Assembly: GCA_015680905.1 (NCBI GenBank)
Contig: CM027377.1
Location: forward strand, 64,563,501 to 64,627,500
Origin: Coptis chinensis
Taxonomy: Eukaryota; Streptophyta; Magnoliopsida; Ranunculales; Ranunculaceae
Direction: 5' to 3'
DNA length: 64,000 nucleotides
Below the pieces are notes generated by a model. That model saw nothing but the letters and a program-made list of their open reading frames with translations. It did not search any database and was not told where the DNA came from. Position 1 is the stretch's first letter; each line of letters opens with the position of its first letter. Position numbers and translations under genes: made by a program. Positions 20,612 to 33,689 of this stretch are shown here, one piece after another.

Positions 20612-21977
20612 TGATAAGAGCCCAAAACTGTAGTTTTAACCCCTTACTAATCATACTGTTAGACCAATTATGTGAATAATAAGTAAGAGTTAATACTGAT
20701 CACGTGTTTTTATACATTTCGGGCTTCAAAGTCCATTTGTGCGAGAAATGTGCCACTTTAGCGAGATAAAGGAGCAAAAGTCAGCCAGAACTTCCGAATG
20801 TCATATCTTTGGACTCGGACCTCGGATTGAGGCCTACCTTATGTCAAAACGACCGCTCGAAAGAGCTTTGCAATGGTCCAAGCCTTGACCCAATCAGAGG
20901 AGTAGAAGTGGACGAAAAGTCTGTGGAAGCCAACTGCAGCTGAAGAGGCCTTTTTGATCGAAGAATTGGGTTTTGGGCACGATTCTTCCGCCCAAAACAT
21001 GGCTCCAAGCCCATGCACGATTTTTGGATCTGGATGTATAAAAACAAAATCTTGACTCATTGTTAATGGCAGTTAGGTTAGGTAGATAGTTAGACCTAGA
21101 TTAGTTAGCCTCCATTAATTAGTTTTAGAACTTAGTTTAATTAGTTTCAATTCATTGTATTAGATTAAACCTTTGAATCTTGTTCTTCATTTGATTAGAT
21201 CAATAAAGTAGTATTTTTTATCAATTTCGATTTTTGTCATTTCCATTTCTAGATGTAATTTCAATTCTTGTTCTTATTTCATTTTAGTCATTAATTTAGA
21301 TTTCATTATTGTTTAAATTAAGTAAATTTCGAATCTTGATAGTATGTTTAGTTATAATAATATGGGAAATGATGTTTTGATGACTCAAGGCTAAAACCTC
21401 CATTAGAGGGGTTGATGAAGCCTTGATGAAGACTTAGTTGTTTAGTATAGAATTGGTTGTAGAATCTATTCCATTCTAGAAGGTCGTGTTTAAGCCATGA
21501 GAATGGGTGGGCGACCTCACATGCTAGTTAGTATCGGTAGGAATGCCATGAACACTAGGGATTAGAACTCGAAATTCTCATGATAGCAGAAGAACGTGAG
21601 AATTGAGATACAACATTCCCACGCTAGGTTATTAAGTTGGAGTCGAGGTGGATTCAATCCCCTCTAATTTCTTTATCTAGATTCAAACAATCATATTTCC
21701 ATAGCATTCGTAGTTTAAATTCAAATAATCAATTTCATATTGCATCGTAGTATAATTCCTTCAGTAAAAGCTCTCATTGACTTAAGACCGATTTCTTAGA
21801 CTTAGAAAACAATCCATGCTAGGGAACTAGGAGTGGAGCGAACTTCCTACTCCACTTAGTGCAATTAGCATCGAGTAGAAGCTTTGATAATAGACTTGTA
21901 AAAGTTTAGTTTTAGTTTACTTACGTTTTGAATTCATCGTTCATTTAAGAGGTAAACTACTCATTTTACTTTTATCA
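20612..21977 (+). repeat. Element B 5' LTR (1366 bp)
   Basis: TGATAAGAGCCC to TTTTATCA; TATAAAAA at 21037-21044. Followed by AATGCCGCTGCCATC, a primer site that lacks bases of the expected TGGCGCCG. Confidence 0.92.
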
Positions 21978-22124
21978 AATGCCGCTGCCATCTTAGTTAC
22001 ACTTTAGCATTGTTTTCCTTGTAGAAGTAGTCATTTTAAGTCCCATTAAACCCACCCACCCTTGTTTGTTTCATATATTGTGGTTGCCCATTTCAAGCGT
22101 GACAAATTTCGAGAAAATATACTG

Positions 22125-22305
22125 AGCGCGCCAGCTTCAAGGAGAGCGACCAGCTAAGTTCTTGGAATTTCGTTTACCACTGGCCACGCCCATACCATAG
22201 CGACCGCTCAAACATGTAATTAATTTACAGCGCGACCGCCCATTTGGAGCGGGGCCGCTAAAAACACCGTAATTTGACAATTACGGGCTGTGAGCGACGC
22301 CTACC
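22125..22305 (+). repeat. GC-rich GCGC leader block before ORF1, element B
   Basis: GAGCGCGCCAGC, GAGCGACCAGC and GCGCGACCGCCC units alternate with 'ttcttggaattt' and 'aattaatttac' spacers; about 365 bp before the ORF1 ATG. Confidence 0.62.
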
Positions 22306-22669
22306 GTGTTAAATTTATCGGATTTCGACAGTTTTGATTGAACTTTGATCTTTCATATTTTCAGGTGTTCTAACTGCTCTATATAACCGAACAAAGCGTA
22401 AACAAGACACTATTCATAAGCGAAGCAAGGACGAATCAGGTATTCCTTTCTTCCACACCTCGCGATCTCCTCGTTAGAGGTTTATACTAGTATATCGAAT
22501 TGTTTGGAGTGTTGCATGTTTAGTTAAGTTCGACTTAGTCTTGCATGAGATTAAGGTCCGGCCGAACAAAAACACCGAACGTAAATACACAACAACATCA
22601 ACAATCAAATCTATCTAGTATACCACCCACTACACCTCTAACTACTATTTCACACACACCACCGATATA

Positions 22670-25366
22670 ATGGGGAAGAAAGAGAGACTCCTCTCGGGAC
22701 TTCTACAAAGCCTTGAGTGATAGCCCCAAATCTTGCATCGTTTCTAGCAGACCAGTGAGGATTTCAGAATCCCTCCAAATATTTTTAATTTGTTACCCGT
22801 TTTTCATGGTTTAGACCATGAAAAACCTTATCAGCACATGCGTAGGATTGAACAAGTCCTAACAACATTCCACCATCCTACGGTTGGTACGGAACAAATT
22901 ATATTAAGGGTATTCCCTTTCACCTTAGCCGATAAAGGCGTCTTGGTTACTGCCCAAGCGCCTAATTTCGTGGACTCGTGGGCTAAACTTGTTCACCTGT
23001 TTATGGAACATTTTTACCCACCCCTAAAAGACGGATGAGATGCTTTCCAAGATTCATTTCTTTTCGACAAAATCCTCATGAATCATTTTCAGAGGCTTGG
23101 AATCGTTTCACCGATCTGCTTATAGAGTGTCCACACCATAACTTAGCTTAAAGACACGTTAGTTCGTGCCTTTTCAAAGGACTTCTACACCACCATAAAG
23201 AAGTCCTTGACATAATGAATGGGGTAGTTTCTTAAGCAAAGGAGCCCCGGAGGCTTATAAATTTTTAGAGGACCAAACTAAAGCTTAAATAATAATTGGG
23301 GGTAGTGACGATTTTCTCGCTCCGCTAGTTCTTCTTCAATGCAGTTAAGGCCGGTATGTTTGAAATTAAACACGATTCGAGCTTAAAACTCTAATCGAAT
23401 CACTCACTAAAAAGGTAGAGGCCATTTCTGTACAAAAGCCTATCCCCGTCATGAATGTAAATTCAAACCCATGTAGTTTCTGTTGGAGTCCTGAGCATCC
23501 CGACTCCCACTGTCCTATAGCCTATGAACAGGCTTGTTCCATTAATAGTGAACCTAATGCCCCTTGGAGACAAAATCCGAACTCCGGTTGGAGAAATAAC
23601 CAACACGTCACACCTCAATGGTACAATAATCAATATGTTAGGCCAACGAATAGCTTTAACCAAGCTCCACTACGACAAGGACAGGGTCAGGGTAATTTTA
23701 ATAATTATAACAACCAAGTGCAACCTCGACAAGGTCAAGCACAAGGTCAAGGTAATTATAATAATTATAATGCTAATAGAGGTATCGTTCTGGTCAATAA
23801 TAATTATCAAAATCCACCCATAAATAATTCACGTGAAATAGTTCCGATCCACACCACCCGTGACTACTACACCCACACAACCGGATCGCCTTTGACACCT
23901 TCATACAAGTGAGCCAAAAACTTTTCCAAACCATGGCTCAATCTAACCAACAAACTTCTACAATCCGTTAATAATTTAACCCAACGGTTGGCTCAAGATA
24001 AAGCCTCAAAACCAAAGGTGTGTTGCCAGGTCACTTAATACCTAATCCTAAAACAACAAACACAGCCTTTGAGGTAACCGATAATACTAGTAATGAATAT
24101 GAAAATGTAGGTGAGATAAATGCCATCACCACTCTCATGAAAATGTCCTACACCTACTATTTTACTAGATACCGAAATAGAAACTGAAGAGCCTACCACT
24201 GTAGAGGTACCAGTTACAACACAACCTAAGAAACATAAAGCCACGGTTAAACATCCAGGTGATACCATTGCTAAATATAGACAGAAACCACCGTTTCCAC
24301 AAAAATTAGCCATGTTAACTAGGGATACAAATTACGAGGAGATTAGGGACGTTTTTAAGAATATAACTATAAACCTTCCCTTCGTCGAAGCTATTAAAAA
24401 GCTACCACATCATGCTAAGTTTCTTAAGGAATTGTGTACTACTAGGCGTAAGACAAATATACCAAAAGACGCCTTTTTAACAGAATAATTCCCAACCTTA
24501 TCTGAAAATAATGGAATTGTTAAGTACAAGGACCCCGGTCGCCCTATCAGACAATGCACCTTAGGAGATTCCTATACTGATTTAATCAGCGTTATTAGAC
24601 ACGGGGGCTAGTGTTAACTTACTCCCATTTTATTTGTATAGACAAATAGGTCTAGACAAGATGCAACCCACTAAAATGACGTTGCAATTAGTCGATCGGT
24701 CTATTAAGTATCCTAAGGGTGTAGTCGAAAATGTCTTTGGTAAAAGTTCGGATTTCTACTATCCGGCTGATTTTTGTAGTCCTCGATACGTAAGTCGCTA
24801 ACGACTCTGTCCGATCATTTTAGGGCATCCTTTCCTCGCAACCGCCAATGCGCTCATTAATTGCCGGATGGTTCAATGTCCATGTCTTTTGGCCATCTTG
24901 TTTGTTGAAGTCAATGTTTTAAAACAAGGACACAGCATTACCCGATTCGTCTATGGATGGAGAGGTTAGCATGATCGAAAGCGTTGTTCGAGATTATTTC
25001 AACAACACGTTCCCTGATAGTCATATGCCCAAAATTCTTTCCTTTGGAAAGTCGACTCCCAACATTTTCATCCCTACACTAGTCGATACACATATTATTG
25101 ATGAGGACGGGATAGATGACTTTCTCAAAGATGTAGAGGACTACCATAGTAATGTGGATATGACCAATCTAGATGAGGAATTCGATGAGTTTCTTCGAGT
25201 AGGTGACGATTCACCCTATCAATATCTACCTTGCACAACATCCACCTCGATTCCCCTCCTTCCACCCTTTCAAAGGAATCTCGAGTTTGCACTCGATCCT
25301 TTTGTTTCTCCTGTGCTTCATAATTTTTTAAATCCTCCTAGCAAACAGATACTTCAGAAGGACAAA
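22670..25366 (+). pseudogene. Element B ORF1 (gag-protease-tail), part 5' of nested D
   Basis: An ATG at 22670 starts gag. 22790-23038 carries the capsid-like region with FTLADKG and LVHLFMEHFYPPLK. A CCHC-type knuckle CSFCWSPEHPDSHC is at about 23475. It is followed by a QGQGNYNNYN-rich nucleocapsid-like repeat (23451-23912). The protease active site DTG is at 24598-24606, followed by ASVNLLPFYLY. The acidic linker (24953-25366) runs straight into the D insertion site. Many 1-2-bp indels break the frame between blocks. The remainder is at 40025-40408. Confidence 0.75.
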
Positions 25367-26701
25367 TGATAATAGTAAAATGGGTAATTTACCTACAAAA
25401 TGAACGATGAATCCAAACGTAAGTAAACTAAACTTAGTTCTAGATACGAGTCTATTATCAAGACTTCTACTCTCAATGCGAATTGCACTAAATGGAGTAC
25501 TAAAGTTCGTTCCACTCCTAGTTCTCTAGCACGGATTGTTTTCTAAGTCTAACTAGTAAGCCCTTAAGTCAATGAGAGCTTTACTTAAATATTATACTAC
25601 ACGATACTTAATTAAGATGATTACTAGAAATTAACTACAAATGCTATGGAAATACTATTGTTTGACTCTAGATAAAGGAATTAGAGGGGAATCGAATCCA
25701 CCTCGAATCTAACTTAATGACCTAGCATAGATTGTGGTATCTCGATTCTTACGTTTTCACGCAAGAATTCGAGTCTAATCCCTAGTTTTCATGGCATTTC
25801 TACCAAGTACTAACTAGCATGTGAGGTCAGCCCACCCATTCTCATGGCTTAAACACGACCTTCTATAGTGGAATAGATTCTACAATGTTTCTATACTAAA
25901 CAACTAAGTTTTCATCAAGGCTTCATCAACCCCTCTAATGGAGGTTTAGCCTTGAGTCATCAATCTAACATTTACCATTGAATCTAAACTAAACATAATG
26001 TGAGAAATTGAGAATTACTTAATTTAGCAATAATGAATCTAATTTAATGGCTGGAATAAAACAATGACAAGAATTGAATTTAGATCTAAAATGGAAATGA
26101 CAAATTCGAACTTGATAAAAATACTACTTTATTTATCTAATCAATCAAGAACAATGATTCAGAGATTTAATCTAAAACAAGAATTTAAATGGAACTAAAA
26201 CTTAATTTAATTAATAAAACTAGATCTAGAATTCTATATCTTAATTTAGGTCTAACTAGCTACCATTAACAAAGAGCTAAGCTTTTGTTTTTATACATCC
26301 AGATCCAAAATTCGTGCATGGGCTTGGAGCCATGGGTTGGGCCAGAGAATCAGGCCCAAAAAGGCCTCTTCAGCTGCAGTTGGCTTCCACAGACTTTTCG
26401 TCCACTTCTGCTCCTCTGATTGGGTCAAGGCTTGGACCATTGCAAAGCTCTTTCCGAGCCGGTCGTTTTGACATAAGGTAGGCCTCAATCTGAGGTCTGA
26501 GTCCAAAGATATGGCATTCGGAAGTTCAGCTGACTTTTGCTCCTTTATCTCGCTAAAGTGGCACATTTTACAAGATAATGGACTTTGAAGCCTGAAATGC
26601 ATAAAACACGTAATCAGTATTAACTCTTACTTATTATTCACATAATTGGTCTAACAAGATGATTATTAAGGGGTTAAAACTACAGTTTTGGGCTCTTATC
26701 A
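25367..26701 (-). repeat. Element D 3' LTR (1335 bp)
   Basis: On the minus strand begins TGATAAGAGCCC at 26701 and ends ACTATTATCA at 25367. TATA box at 26288-26295. Confidence 0.92.
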
Positions 26702-26703
26702 AA

Positions 26704-26714
26704 CCACCCCCAAA
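26704..26714 (-). promoter_or_regulatory. Polypurine tract of element D
   Basis: Minus-strand TTTGGGGGTGG next to the 3' LTR, preceded by TTTGCTTG-AGGA-CAAGCAAA, an 8-bp stem with AGGA loop. Confidence 0.82.
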
Positions 26715-28287
26715 CAAAGATTTTGCTTGTCCTCAAGCAAATATGAGAAATTAGAATAAGTGACCAAAATGGAGTTCTACCTAATCTCGTTTTCACTGAG
26801 TGCGATTGCATTGACCATATGCAACAAGGCCTTAAACCACTAGGAATTCCCTAGTGGACGAAGTTATAGCCTCGTGAGAGTTTTCCGGTGAAGGTACTCA
26901 CAAACTTCATCTATACTACAACGACTAAGAAATAAAACTATTGTTTTCCCCTTCATGCTCAACTATCTATACATCTCTATAGCAATTACATAAGAATAAC
27001 AGTAAAACCCTAAGTTAATATATGCATAATAATCAATCATCTACAATAAACATATAACAATGAGTAATACTATGAAATGTTTAGGAGGTTTGTTTTCGAG
27101 AACTTCGAAATAGCGTCCTTAAGTAGGTCCTCACATAAATGTCAAGACAAAACCTCTCTGATTTTTCCACTCAAGTTTTCTACTCTCCGGTGTGCGGTGG
27201 GCACACTTTACCTTACAATCTCAATGACAACAAGGAAGCCGGGTCGATCAAACACATCGCCACTTACTATCACACTAACCTATTCCTAATCGAGCTAGAG
27301 GTCTTTATTAGGTGTTGCGGGGATTAGGAGATGGTTTAAGAAGGAAGGAAATGGATATTCTAGAGAACAAGTCTGAGATAATAGAGTCTTCATATTATGT
27401 AACTAGAGAAAAACCTTGTTATTTTCTTTTTGCTTCTACACTTTGTTTCCATCCTTAGCCATATTTTTTTTTTTTTCTTTTTCCTTTTTTTTGACTCCTT
27501 TTTATTCTATTTTTTTGGAGTTTTTATTTTATTTCTATTTTTTTTTTCTTTGGATGGAAACTTCTTTTATTTTTTTTTTTTCTGAAGCAACTAACAAATT
27601 TTTTTTTGTTTACGGGTTTTTTTTCTTCTTCTTCTTCACTCATTCTATTTTCAGACTTATTCTAAAATTGGGTAGGTTGATTTATTCTTTTTTTTTTTTA
27701 TTTTGTTTTTGTTTTTTTGTAATGGGGTAAAGGAATTGTGGTTTATGGAAGGCTAAAGAAAGGGCTCAGAGTGGCGACTAGCGGAAAGTAATTCATAGGT
27801 TTGAATTTGGCTATATCGATCCAAAGAGCGCCTAAATTCTCGCTTAGGATATGGTTTAGTGATCAAGCAAGTGGACGGTGATTTCTCTATCCGGATTTTA
27901 CTTCTCCCTTGTGTCATTTCTCAAATGTTTCGCTTCATATAAGGCTTTTAGGCTATATTCTCACAGGATTTGTAGAATAAGTACTCTAGCCTAGATTTTT
28001 AAACTTATCGCTAACAATCATAGATACTCATGTAATAAATTTATAGATAGATGCAAAGATTATTACCTACATATTAACCTAAGTTTCTAACAATTATTCT
28101 GATGCAACAGCTACGTGAGACTTCTAGATTGTTAAGAGCATGGAGAAAGAAAACAATACCAATATTCCTAAGTGTCTAGCATACTTTTTATTTATATTTT
28201 TGAATTTTTGAAATTTTAACTAGAAAACAAGTGCACATTATACATATCTATATCCTAACAGATGTCTTAATTGCACGTGTTTCTATG
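26715..28287 (-). other. Conserved noncoding spacer, element D
   Basis: Collinear in reverse with the spacers of E, A, B and C. T-rich runs at 27460-27720 create a meaningless open frame on +. No gene is seen. Confidence 0.6.
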
Positions 28288-28300
28288 CCCCCCAAAAAAA
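28288..28300 (-). promoter_or_regulatory. Oligopurine tract (iii) with AGGA hairpin, element D
   Basis: Minus-strand T9-GGGGGG preceded by ATGCTTTG-AGGA-CAAAGCAT (28302-28321). Confidence 0.58.
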
Positions 28301-28378
28301 AAGCATGCTTTGTCCTCAAAGCATTTAAATAAAGAGGGTAGGAAAAATACCATTGAAACGCGTGAAATTCAGGAACAT

Positions 28379-28520
28379 CTGCAAAACAAGGTTAAAACAT
28401 ACAACGTACTAATATATGAAATAAAAACTGACGCAACTCTATAAGAGTTCCACCCATTATGAGGTTAACAGAATGGAATTGCTTGGGACATAAGCAGACA
28501 CTAACTTAACGAAAACTTAC
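28379..28520 (-). other. Conserved 142-bp intron after ORF3 stop, element D
   Basis: Minus strand: donor TGCAG|GTAAGTTTTC at 28520, acceptor TTTTGCAG ending at 28379. The ORF3 stop is at 28535-28537, 14 nt upstream of the donor. Confidence 0.65.
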
Positions 28521-28534
28521 CTGCACCCCAGCAT

Positions 28535-29439
28535 TTACTCGCCATCCTCCTCTTCTATATGAGGTTCTTTCGCATCCTGCCATGCCATAACAACTTGCCA
28601 CGCTTTTACGCCGGTATCATCAACTAATGCTAACCTCTCTAGTGTTATTTGGTCCGATGGGGTGTAAGGAGCAACCAAATGTGGTTGCATTCCGCCATCC
28701 CGCCAAGTCATGGCTCGAATGATCTTACCACATGATTGGTGGGTCTCATGATTTCGACCCTTTTCCAACTGCGGTAATCGCGGTACGTAATACGGTAGGC
28801 AAAGCGCCGCATATAAGGCGGCAAACCAAGACAGGCATAAGAAGGTACTTATGCCTCAAGGTATGGGCTCGCTTCGTGAGTAGCAACCAAAACTCGGGAA
28901 TGTCATACCCACGACGCCCCTCGCCTAAAGCAAGGAAAACGCCACCACCGTATTATTTGGCGTAATAAACCGCCGTTCCCTAGAATGTTCATCATGATGA
29001 ACAACATGGTTGTGCCTACATTCAGTGATAGGCTACCGTAGGGCGATGTTATATTGGCCTTGGTCCATGATATTTAAATACCCTCCCCATAATACTCATG
29101 GAAATAGGCATATTCATATAGGTATGAGTTATCCGTCATATATCCCCACGTGTGCATAGTGGTCGTAATGGCAATCCCAAACCAAAGCTATCAAGTGCTT
29201 ATTGAATTCCATAGTCGCATTCATCAATAGTAAGGGAAAATTTTGTTCTCCTTCTTGGGTACAAAAAAAGTAATATTATTATAGAAGAATTCAGTTAGCT
29301 TAGGTGAAAAGAATCGCATCACTCACCGTAAGATGCCGCCATCCTAATCGCAAGATCCGGCCATGAACGATGCTCCATAGGTATAGGTTCCCATCAAGTC
29401 TTCAAAAGACTGTTCGGGAATGACTATAGGTGGTGTCAT
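28535..29439 (-). pseudogene. Element D ORF3, unknown 3' protein, frameshifted
   Basis: The ATG (29437-29439) begins MTPPIVIPEQSFED, matching the ORF3 start of C. The C-terminal block is open at 28535-28768 with MTWRDGGMQPHLVAPYTPSD and MAWQDAKEPH. The middle is recognisable only in fragments (SLSLNVGTTMLF-type and MRHKYLLMPVL-type blocks appear in different frames). The intron just downstream and the GC block upstream match the other copies. Function unknown. Confidence 0.6.
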
Positions 29440-29514
29440 CTCAACACTACTTTGTAGAATAGCTGCTAAAACCCCGGAAGAACCTCAGAAAATCTAAAAT
29501 TCCTGTGTTTACTA

Positions 29515-29745
29515 AAGAGGGCGCGGGCGCGCTCGTATAGAGCGCAAGTCGCGCTCTTTGGTTTTTGGACTTACAGAGTTTGAGCGCGGGTCGCGCTCTG
29601 ATTGGGCGCGGGCGCGCTCAGTGAAATTTTCGATTTCCAGTGTTTGAGCGCGGGTCGCGCTCTACTTGGGCGCGGGCGCGCTCTAGTGAATTTTTGATTT
29701 ACAGTAAAGTAGGGCGAAGTCGCGCAGTCGGCAGCGCTGGGTGGC
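29515..29745 (-). repeat. GC-rich GCGC leader block before ORF3, element D
   Basis: The cleanest example in the window. GAGCGCGCCCGCGCCC and GAGCGCGACCCGCGCTC (minus strand) alternate about six times with 'ctgtaaatcaaaaattcac' or 'cactggaaatcgaaaattt' spacers. Confidence 0.72.
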
Positions 29746-29853
29746 CGGGTGCAGAAATTGAGTTTCTAAGAAAAAACAAGAAAAAGGGCTGGAGTGAAAA
29801 GTGAAAGATGATTGTGGGGTGTAGTGTGCGTTGTGAGTGTAGTATGATGGAAG

Positions 29854-29861
29854 TTTAAATA
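29854..29861 (-). promoter_or_regulatory. Possible internal TATA box upstream of ORF3, element D
   Basis: Minus-strand TATTTAAA at the position of TATATAAA in B and C, followed by 'ctacactcacaacgcacac'. Confidence 0.42.
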
Positions 29862-30244
29862 GGTTCTGGGTTTCCAAAACGAATCGGCAAGTTGCCAAAT
29901 TGTTTTAAGGCCATTTCCGGAAATAGGAAACTGCCAAACCCGAAAACGGAAACTATCCATAGCTTTGATTTCCTAACAACCCTGGTATCTTTTACACTTG
30001 GTTTAGAATAGTAACTTCTAAACTTTCCTACATATCATGCTACCACTACAAAAATTCATAGATATGCCCAGATCGGGCCTAATTTCAACTTTTACTCCAA
30101 GACAACCTTTCAAAGATGATCAAAATAAATTATATTAAAATAATATGGAATCCAAACAATCTAAAACAAACAACTTAATATTCAAATCTAACTACCGGAA
30201 GTAAAATTCCACTACAAAACAATAAAGACAATGAAATAAAAGGA

Positions 30245-31431
30245 CACAATTGATGGTGAACACCTAGGCGTGGAAGAAGATGGTCCCCGAGATGGAGATC
30301 GGCTCTGTGGTGACGAATGGCTTGAGCCATCCGGCCTGCGGGCGACGACGCCATGCCTCTCGCCGGACTCACCGAGACAGACTCATCCACGAAAGTGGCA
30401 TGCGTCAGTAGCATCTCTATCCCGAACAAGCTACCGCGGCTTCCATCTCGTCTTGAGTACGGCATACCGGGCTTGGTGGTTATTGTGGATAACCTCCATG
30501 TTAGACAAGATATCATCCCGACCCTTTACGAGCATTTCAACCGGCCGTCGAAGGTCCGTTTGCTTATTTCAAATAACTGTCTATGTCTAATATCTTCACA
30601 GATACGATAACCGCGATCGCAAAACCGGTTTGCAAAGATTATCATTCGCTCTAAATTAGAAGTATGACTATCAAAATTATCCTCAACCAACCATGTCATA
30701 TCTTCCTTTTCATCATCCGACTCAACTTCCCTCTCGCGCAGACAACGCCAAGTCTTTTGAATGCATTCCTTATAAATACCGCATTAGAGGGAAATTTGAT
30801 CTTAATAGGAACAGATCTAGCAACGGCTCTAAATGAGAGCATAATCTTAGTGATCAATACGGAAGAGGCGCCAGTGCTCTTTCCCACTCCTCTAATGACA
30901 TTCAAAATGAAATCGAGGATGCAGAAATTATACTCCTTCCGTTTGCAAATTCCGTGAGAGAACGCGATTAATCAAGTCCGATGTCGCCGACTTTGTCTTT
31001 CCCGAGGACGTTCTTACCAATCCATCGAAGCGACAGCCGGTTGATTGGTTCTCGTGGTCGCCCCGGGCTTAACGAATGAGATATCGATTGTATTCACCCT
31101 CTATGACCAGATCTTTCATCAAAACAGAACCGCAGATACCGAGATTCCTGTTTGGTCTTATCTAGGTTGGTTACTGTGGGTGATTCCTAATAGCTCACCC
31201 AACAACCGCCTCAGAACTTCCTCCTCCGCTCCTCGCTATCCTAATGAAAATCCTAGTTCCCTCCACTTTCGTTTCTTATAAAACTGTTCTACCAAATCAT
31301 AGTGGTAGAAATCCTCCTGTCGAATACCACAGTCCGCTCCAATTTCTCTTAAACATCTCCTCCATAAAATGGCGCTAAACCGCCGGAAGCAAACGCTGCG
31401 TTTTCCGCGTAATTCTACGCCGTTGCGCCAT
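30245..31431 (-). pseudogene. Element D ORF2, ATHILA ORF-1-like protein, frameshifted
   Basis: The ATG at 31431 (MAQRRRI) matches the ORF2 start of E. MFKRNWSGLWYST follows near 31370. The internal block with VIRGVGKS, VLITKIM and FRNAFKRLG is seen at 30696-30905. The C-terminal half is scrambled by indels and its end is approximate. It is the same gene as E 2968-4086 and B 41513-42618. Tract (ii), present after ORF2 in the other copies, is missing here. Confidence 0.58.
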
Positions 31432-31732
31432 TGAAGTTATTTACTGATTTGGGGTTTGTAGATGGTGGTGGATGCGAGTTTGATGAAAACTAACCAAACC
31501 AACAGTGGTGGTTATGGTAGGTTCGGCGGCAGGTTCGAAACTCGAATTGGTTGGTGGTTTGTTGGTGGAAACGGTTGGAGATTGTGTTGGTGTTTGACAA
31601 TGGGGGTCAGTGGTCTTTCTATTTGAATGTATTCTATTTTTTTATTATTTTTTTTTTATTTGGGTTGCTAGGGTTTGGATTTATACTTTGTGTCAAGCGG
31701 CTGGAGAAGAAGAAGATCGCGATCTGGTTTTG

Positions 31733-31778
31733 GAAAGGGGGGCGCGGGCGCGCTCTAGGTGAGCGCGAGTCGCCCAAG
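31733..31778 (-). repeat. GC-rich GCGC motif before ORF2, element D
   Basis: Minus-strand GAGCGCGCCCGCGCCCC lies about 300 bp before the ORF2 ATG. B has a similar motif at 41160-41205 and E a weaker one at 2664-2692. Confidence 0.5.
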
Positions 31779-32098
31779 CCCAATTCGTATTTTTCGACTT
31801 TTGTCGATTTTTAGCGCAATTTCAAACTAGATTTCCCGCTTCGTTATCGGTCCGATTCTTGCGAATGAGATATGGAAATGATCAGGAGAGAATTTCCAAT
31901 CCAATGATCCATAAAACACTCGATTCCAACCGGGGGTGACGAATAAGATAGTGGAAAACGCCCAGTAGTGCGTGCATGACGAAGTTATGCTTAACGAATG
32001 AACACTAAATTTGATAACGCCAACCCAAATGAACTATACTAATGGACCTAAACAACACAACTAGAAAGTTCGAGTAATCCGGATGGAAAGATCGATTT

Positions 32099-32108
32099 CC
32101 ACCCCAAA
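32099..32108 (-). promoter_or_regulatory. Oligopurine tract (i) with stem, element D
   Basis: Minus-strand TTTGGGGTGG. AAACAAATTTT just upstream pairs with AAAATTTGTTT adjoining the G run. Confidence 0.55.
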
Positions 32109-32448
32109 CAAATTTTTAACCACAAAATTTGTTTACAACGGGTCGCTTTAAAGTCGATTCCCAAGACTTGTTGGATTGCTATGTCTATGATTTTTATGAA
32201 TTTTAATTTATTTTTATTTGTTTACTATAAGAAACACGAAAAACAATAAATACATAATTCACTCCATAGAGGAACATGACTCAAAAATCGAGAAAACATG
32301 CGAAAAGTGGAAAACGTGGAATTATGTGAACTGTGGACTTAGGATCCCGTGAGACTTACAGCCACACACTCCATAAGGAGGGCCCGGTTACCTGAATGGT
32401 GTACTTATCAAGATATGGAAATGAAAGTAAGTACACCAAATGACAAGG

Positions 32449-33640
32449 TCAGTCCTCATAGATGTGGTCCTGTAAAAGGACTTCCTCCACATCAGGGGAC
32501 AAAAGTTCGTGAAAATGTTTTAACCGTTGACCATTAACTTGAAAGGTACCGTTGTCATTGGGATTTACCAAGGTAATTGCCCCGTAAGGGGTGACTTCAA
32601 GAACTGGAAAAAAGGACCGCACCAACGGGTTTTAGTTTCCCCGGGAAAATATGTAGACGGGAGTTATAAAGCAAAACCTTTTGTCCCGACCACAAACTCT
32701 TTATGCAGATATGCTTATCATGAACACGTTTCATGTTGGCTTTATAATCCTTCATGAGATCGTAAGAATCGCCACGGATTTCTTCAAGCTCATTTAATTG
32801 TAACTTGCGCTTGACGCCCTCATCAATATTGAAATTAAGGCTTTTTATAGCCCACGAGCACGGTGCTCTAATTCAACGGGCAAATGACATGGTTTCCCAA
32901 ATACAAGTCTAAAGGGAGACATACCTATAGGAGTTTTGAAAGCAGTTCTATATGCCCATAAGGCATCCGATAGACGCTTCGACCAGCCTTTCCTATCGGG
33001 GGTTTATCGTTGTTTCTAAAATCTTTTGATTTCCCTATTAGAAACTTCTACTTGTCCGCTAGTTTGTGGATGATAAGGAGTTGCTATTTTGTGTGTAACT
33101 CCGCATTTTTTCACTAGGGATGCAACAACTCTGTTGTAAAATGTGTTCCCCATCACTAATGATGGCTTTAGGAATGCCAAACCTACAGAAAATGTATTCT
33201 TTAATAAAAAAATACTACGGTCTTATGGTCATTGCTACGCAAGCTAGGGCCTCTATCCATTTAGACACGAGTCCACGCAACTAGAATATAAATATAACCG
33301 TGGGGAAACAGGGAAAGGGCCCATGAAATCAATACCCCAAACATCAAAAATTTCTACTATCAAGATTGGATTTAAAGGCATCATATTACGCTTTCGCGGA
33401 TTCGCCCAAGTTGTTGGCAATCTAATACACGCCTTGCAATGCACTTGGGCATCCTTAAAAAGGGTAGGCCAATAAAATCCACATTGAAGAACTTTAGCGG
33501 CTGTTTTCATTCCACTAAAGTGGCCACCACATTCTTTGTCATGGCGTAAGGATAGAACTTCATTATATTCCCCATCGGGAATGCAACGACTAATAATCTG
33601 ATCCGCGACAATACTTAAAAAGGTAGGGCTCATCCCAATA
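32449..33640 (-). pseudogene. Element D integrase, Athila type, frameshifted
   Basis: Integrase inserts the cDNA into chromosomes. The N-terminal zinc-binding region (33253-33633) has CGGHFSGMKTAAKVLQCGFYW and an altered second Cys pair. The core begins with FDVWGIDFMGPFP (first catalytic Asp) and continues in other frames with [10 protein letters not shown]. The C-terminal domain near 32560-32740 has VLLYNSRLH, PYGAI and VNGQRLKHF, diagnostic for the Athila lineage. The stop is at 32449-32451. Several indels break it. There is no chromodomain. Confidence 0.8.
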
Positions 33641-33689
33641 GTATATCTTGACTCGCCAAGAACTTCTTACGCTCATTTCTTGACCAATT

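Noticed and set aside
27416..27730. Phe-rich open frame
   Set aside because: Generated by T-runs in the noncoding spacer of element D; no equivalent frame in the other copies.
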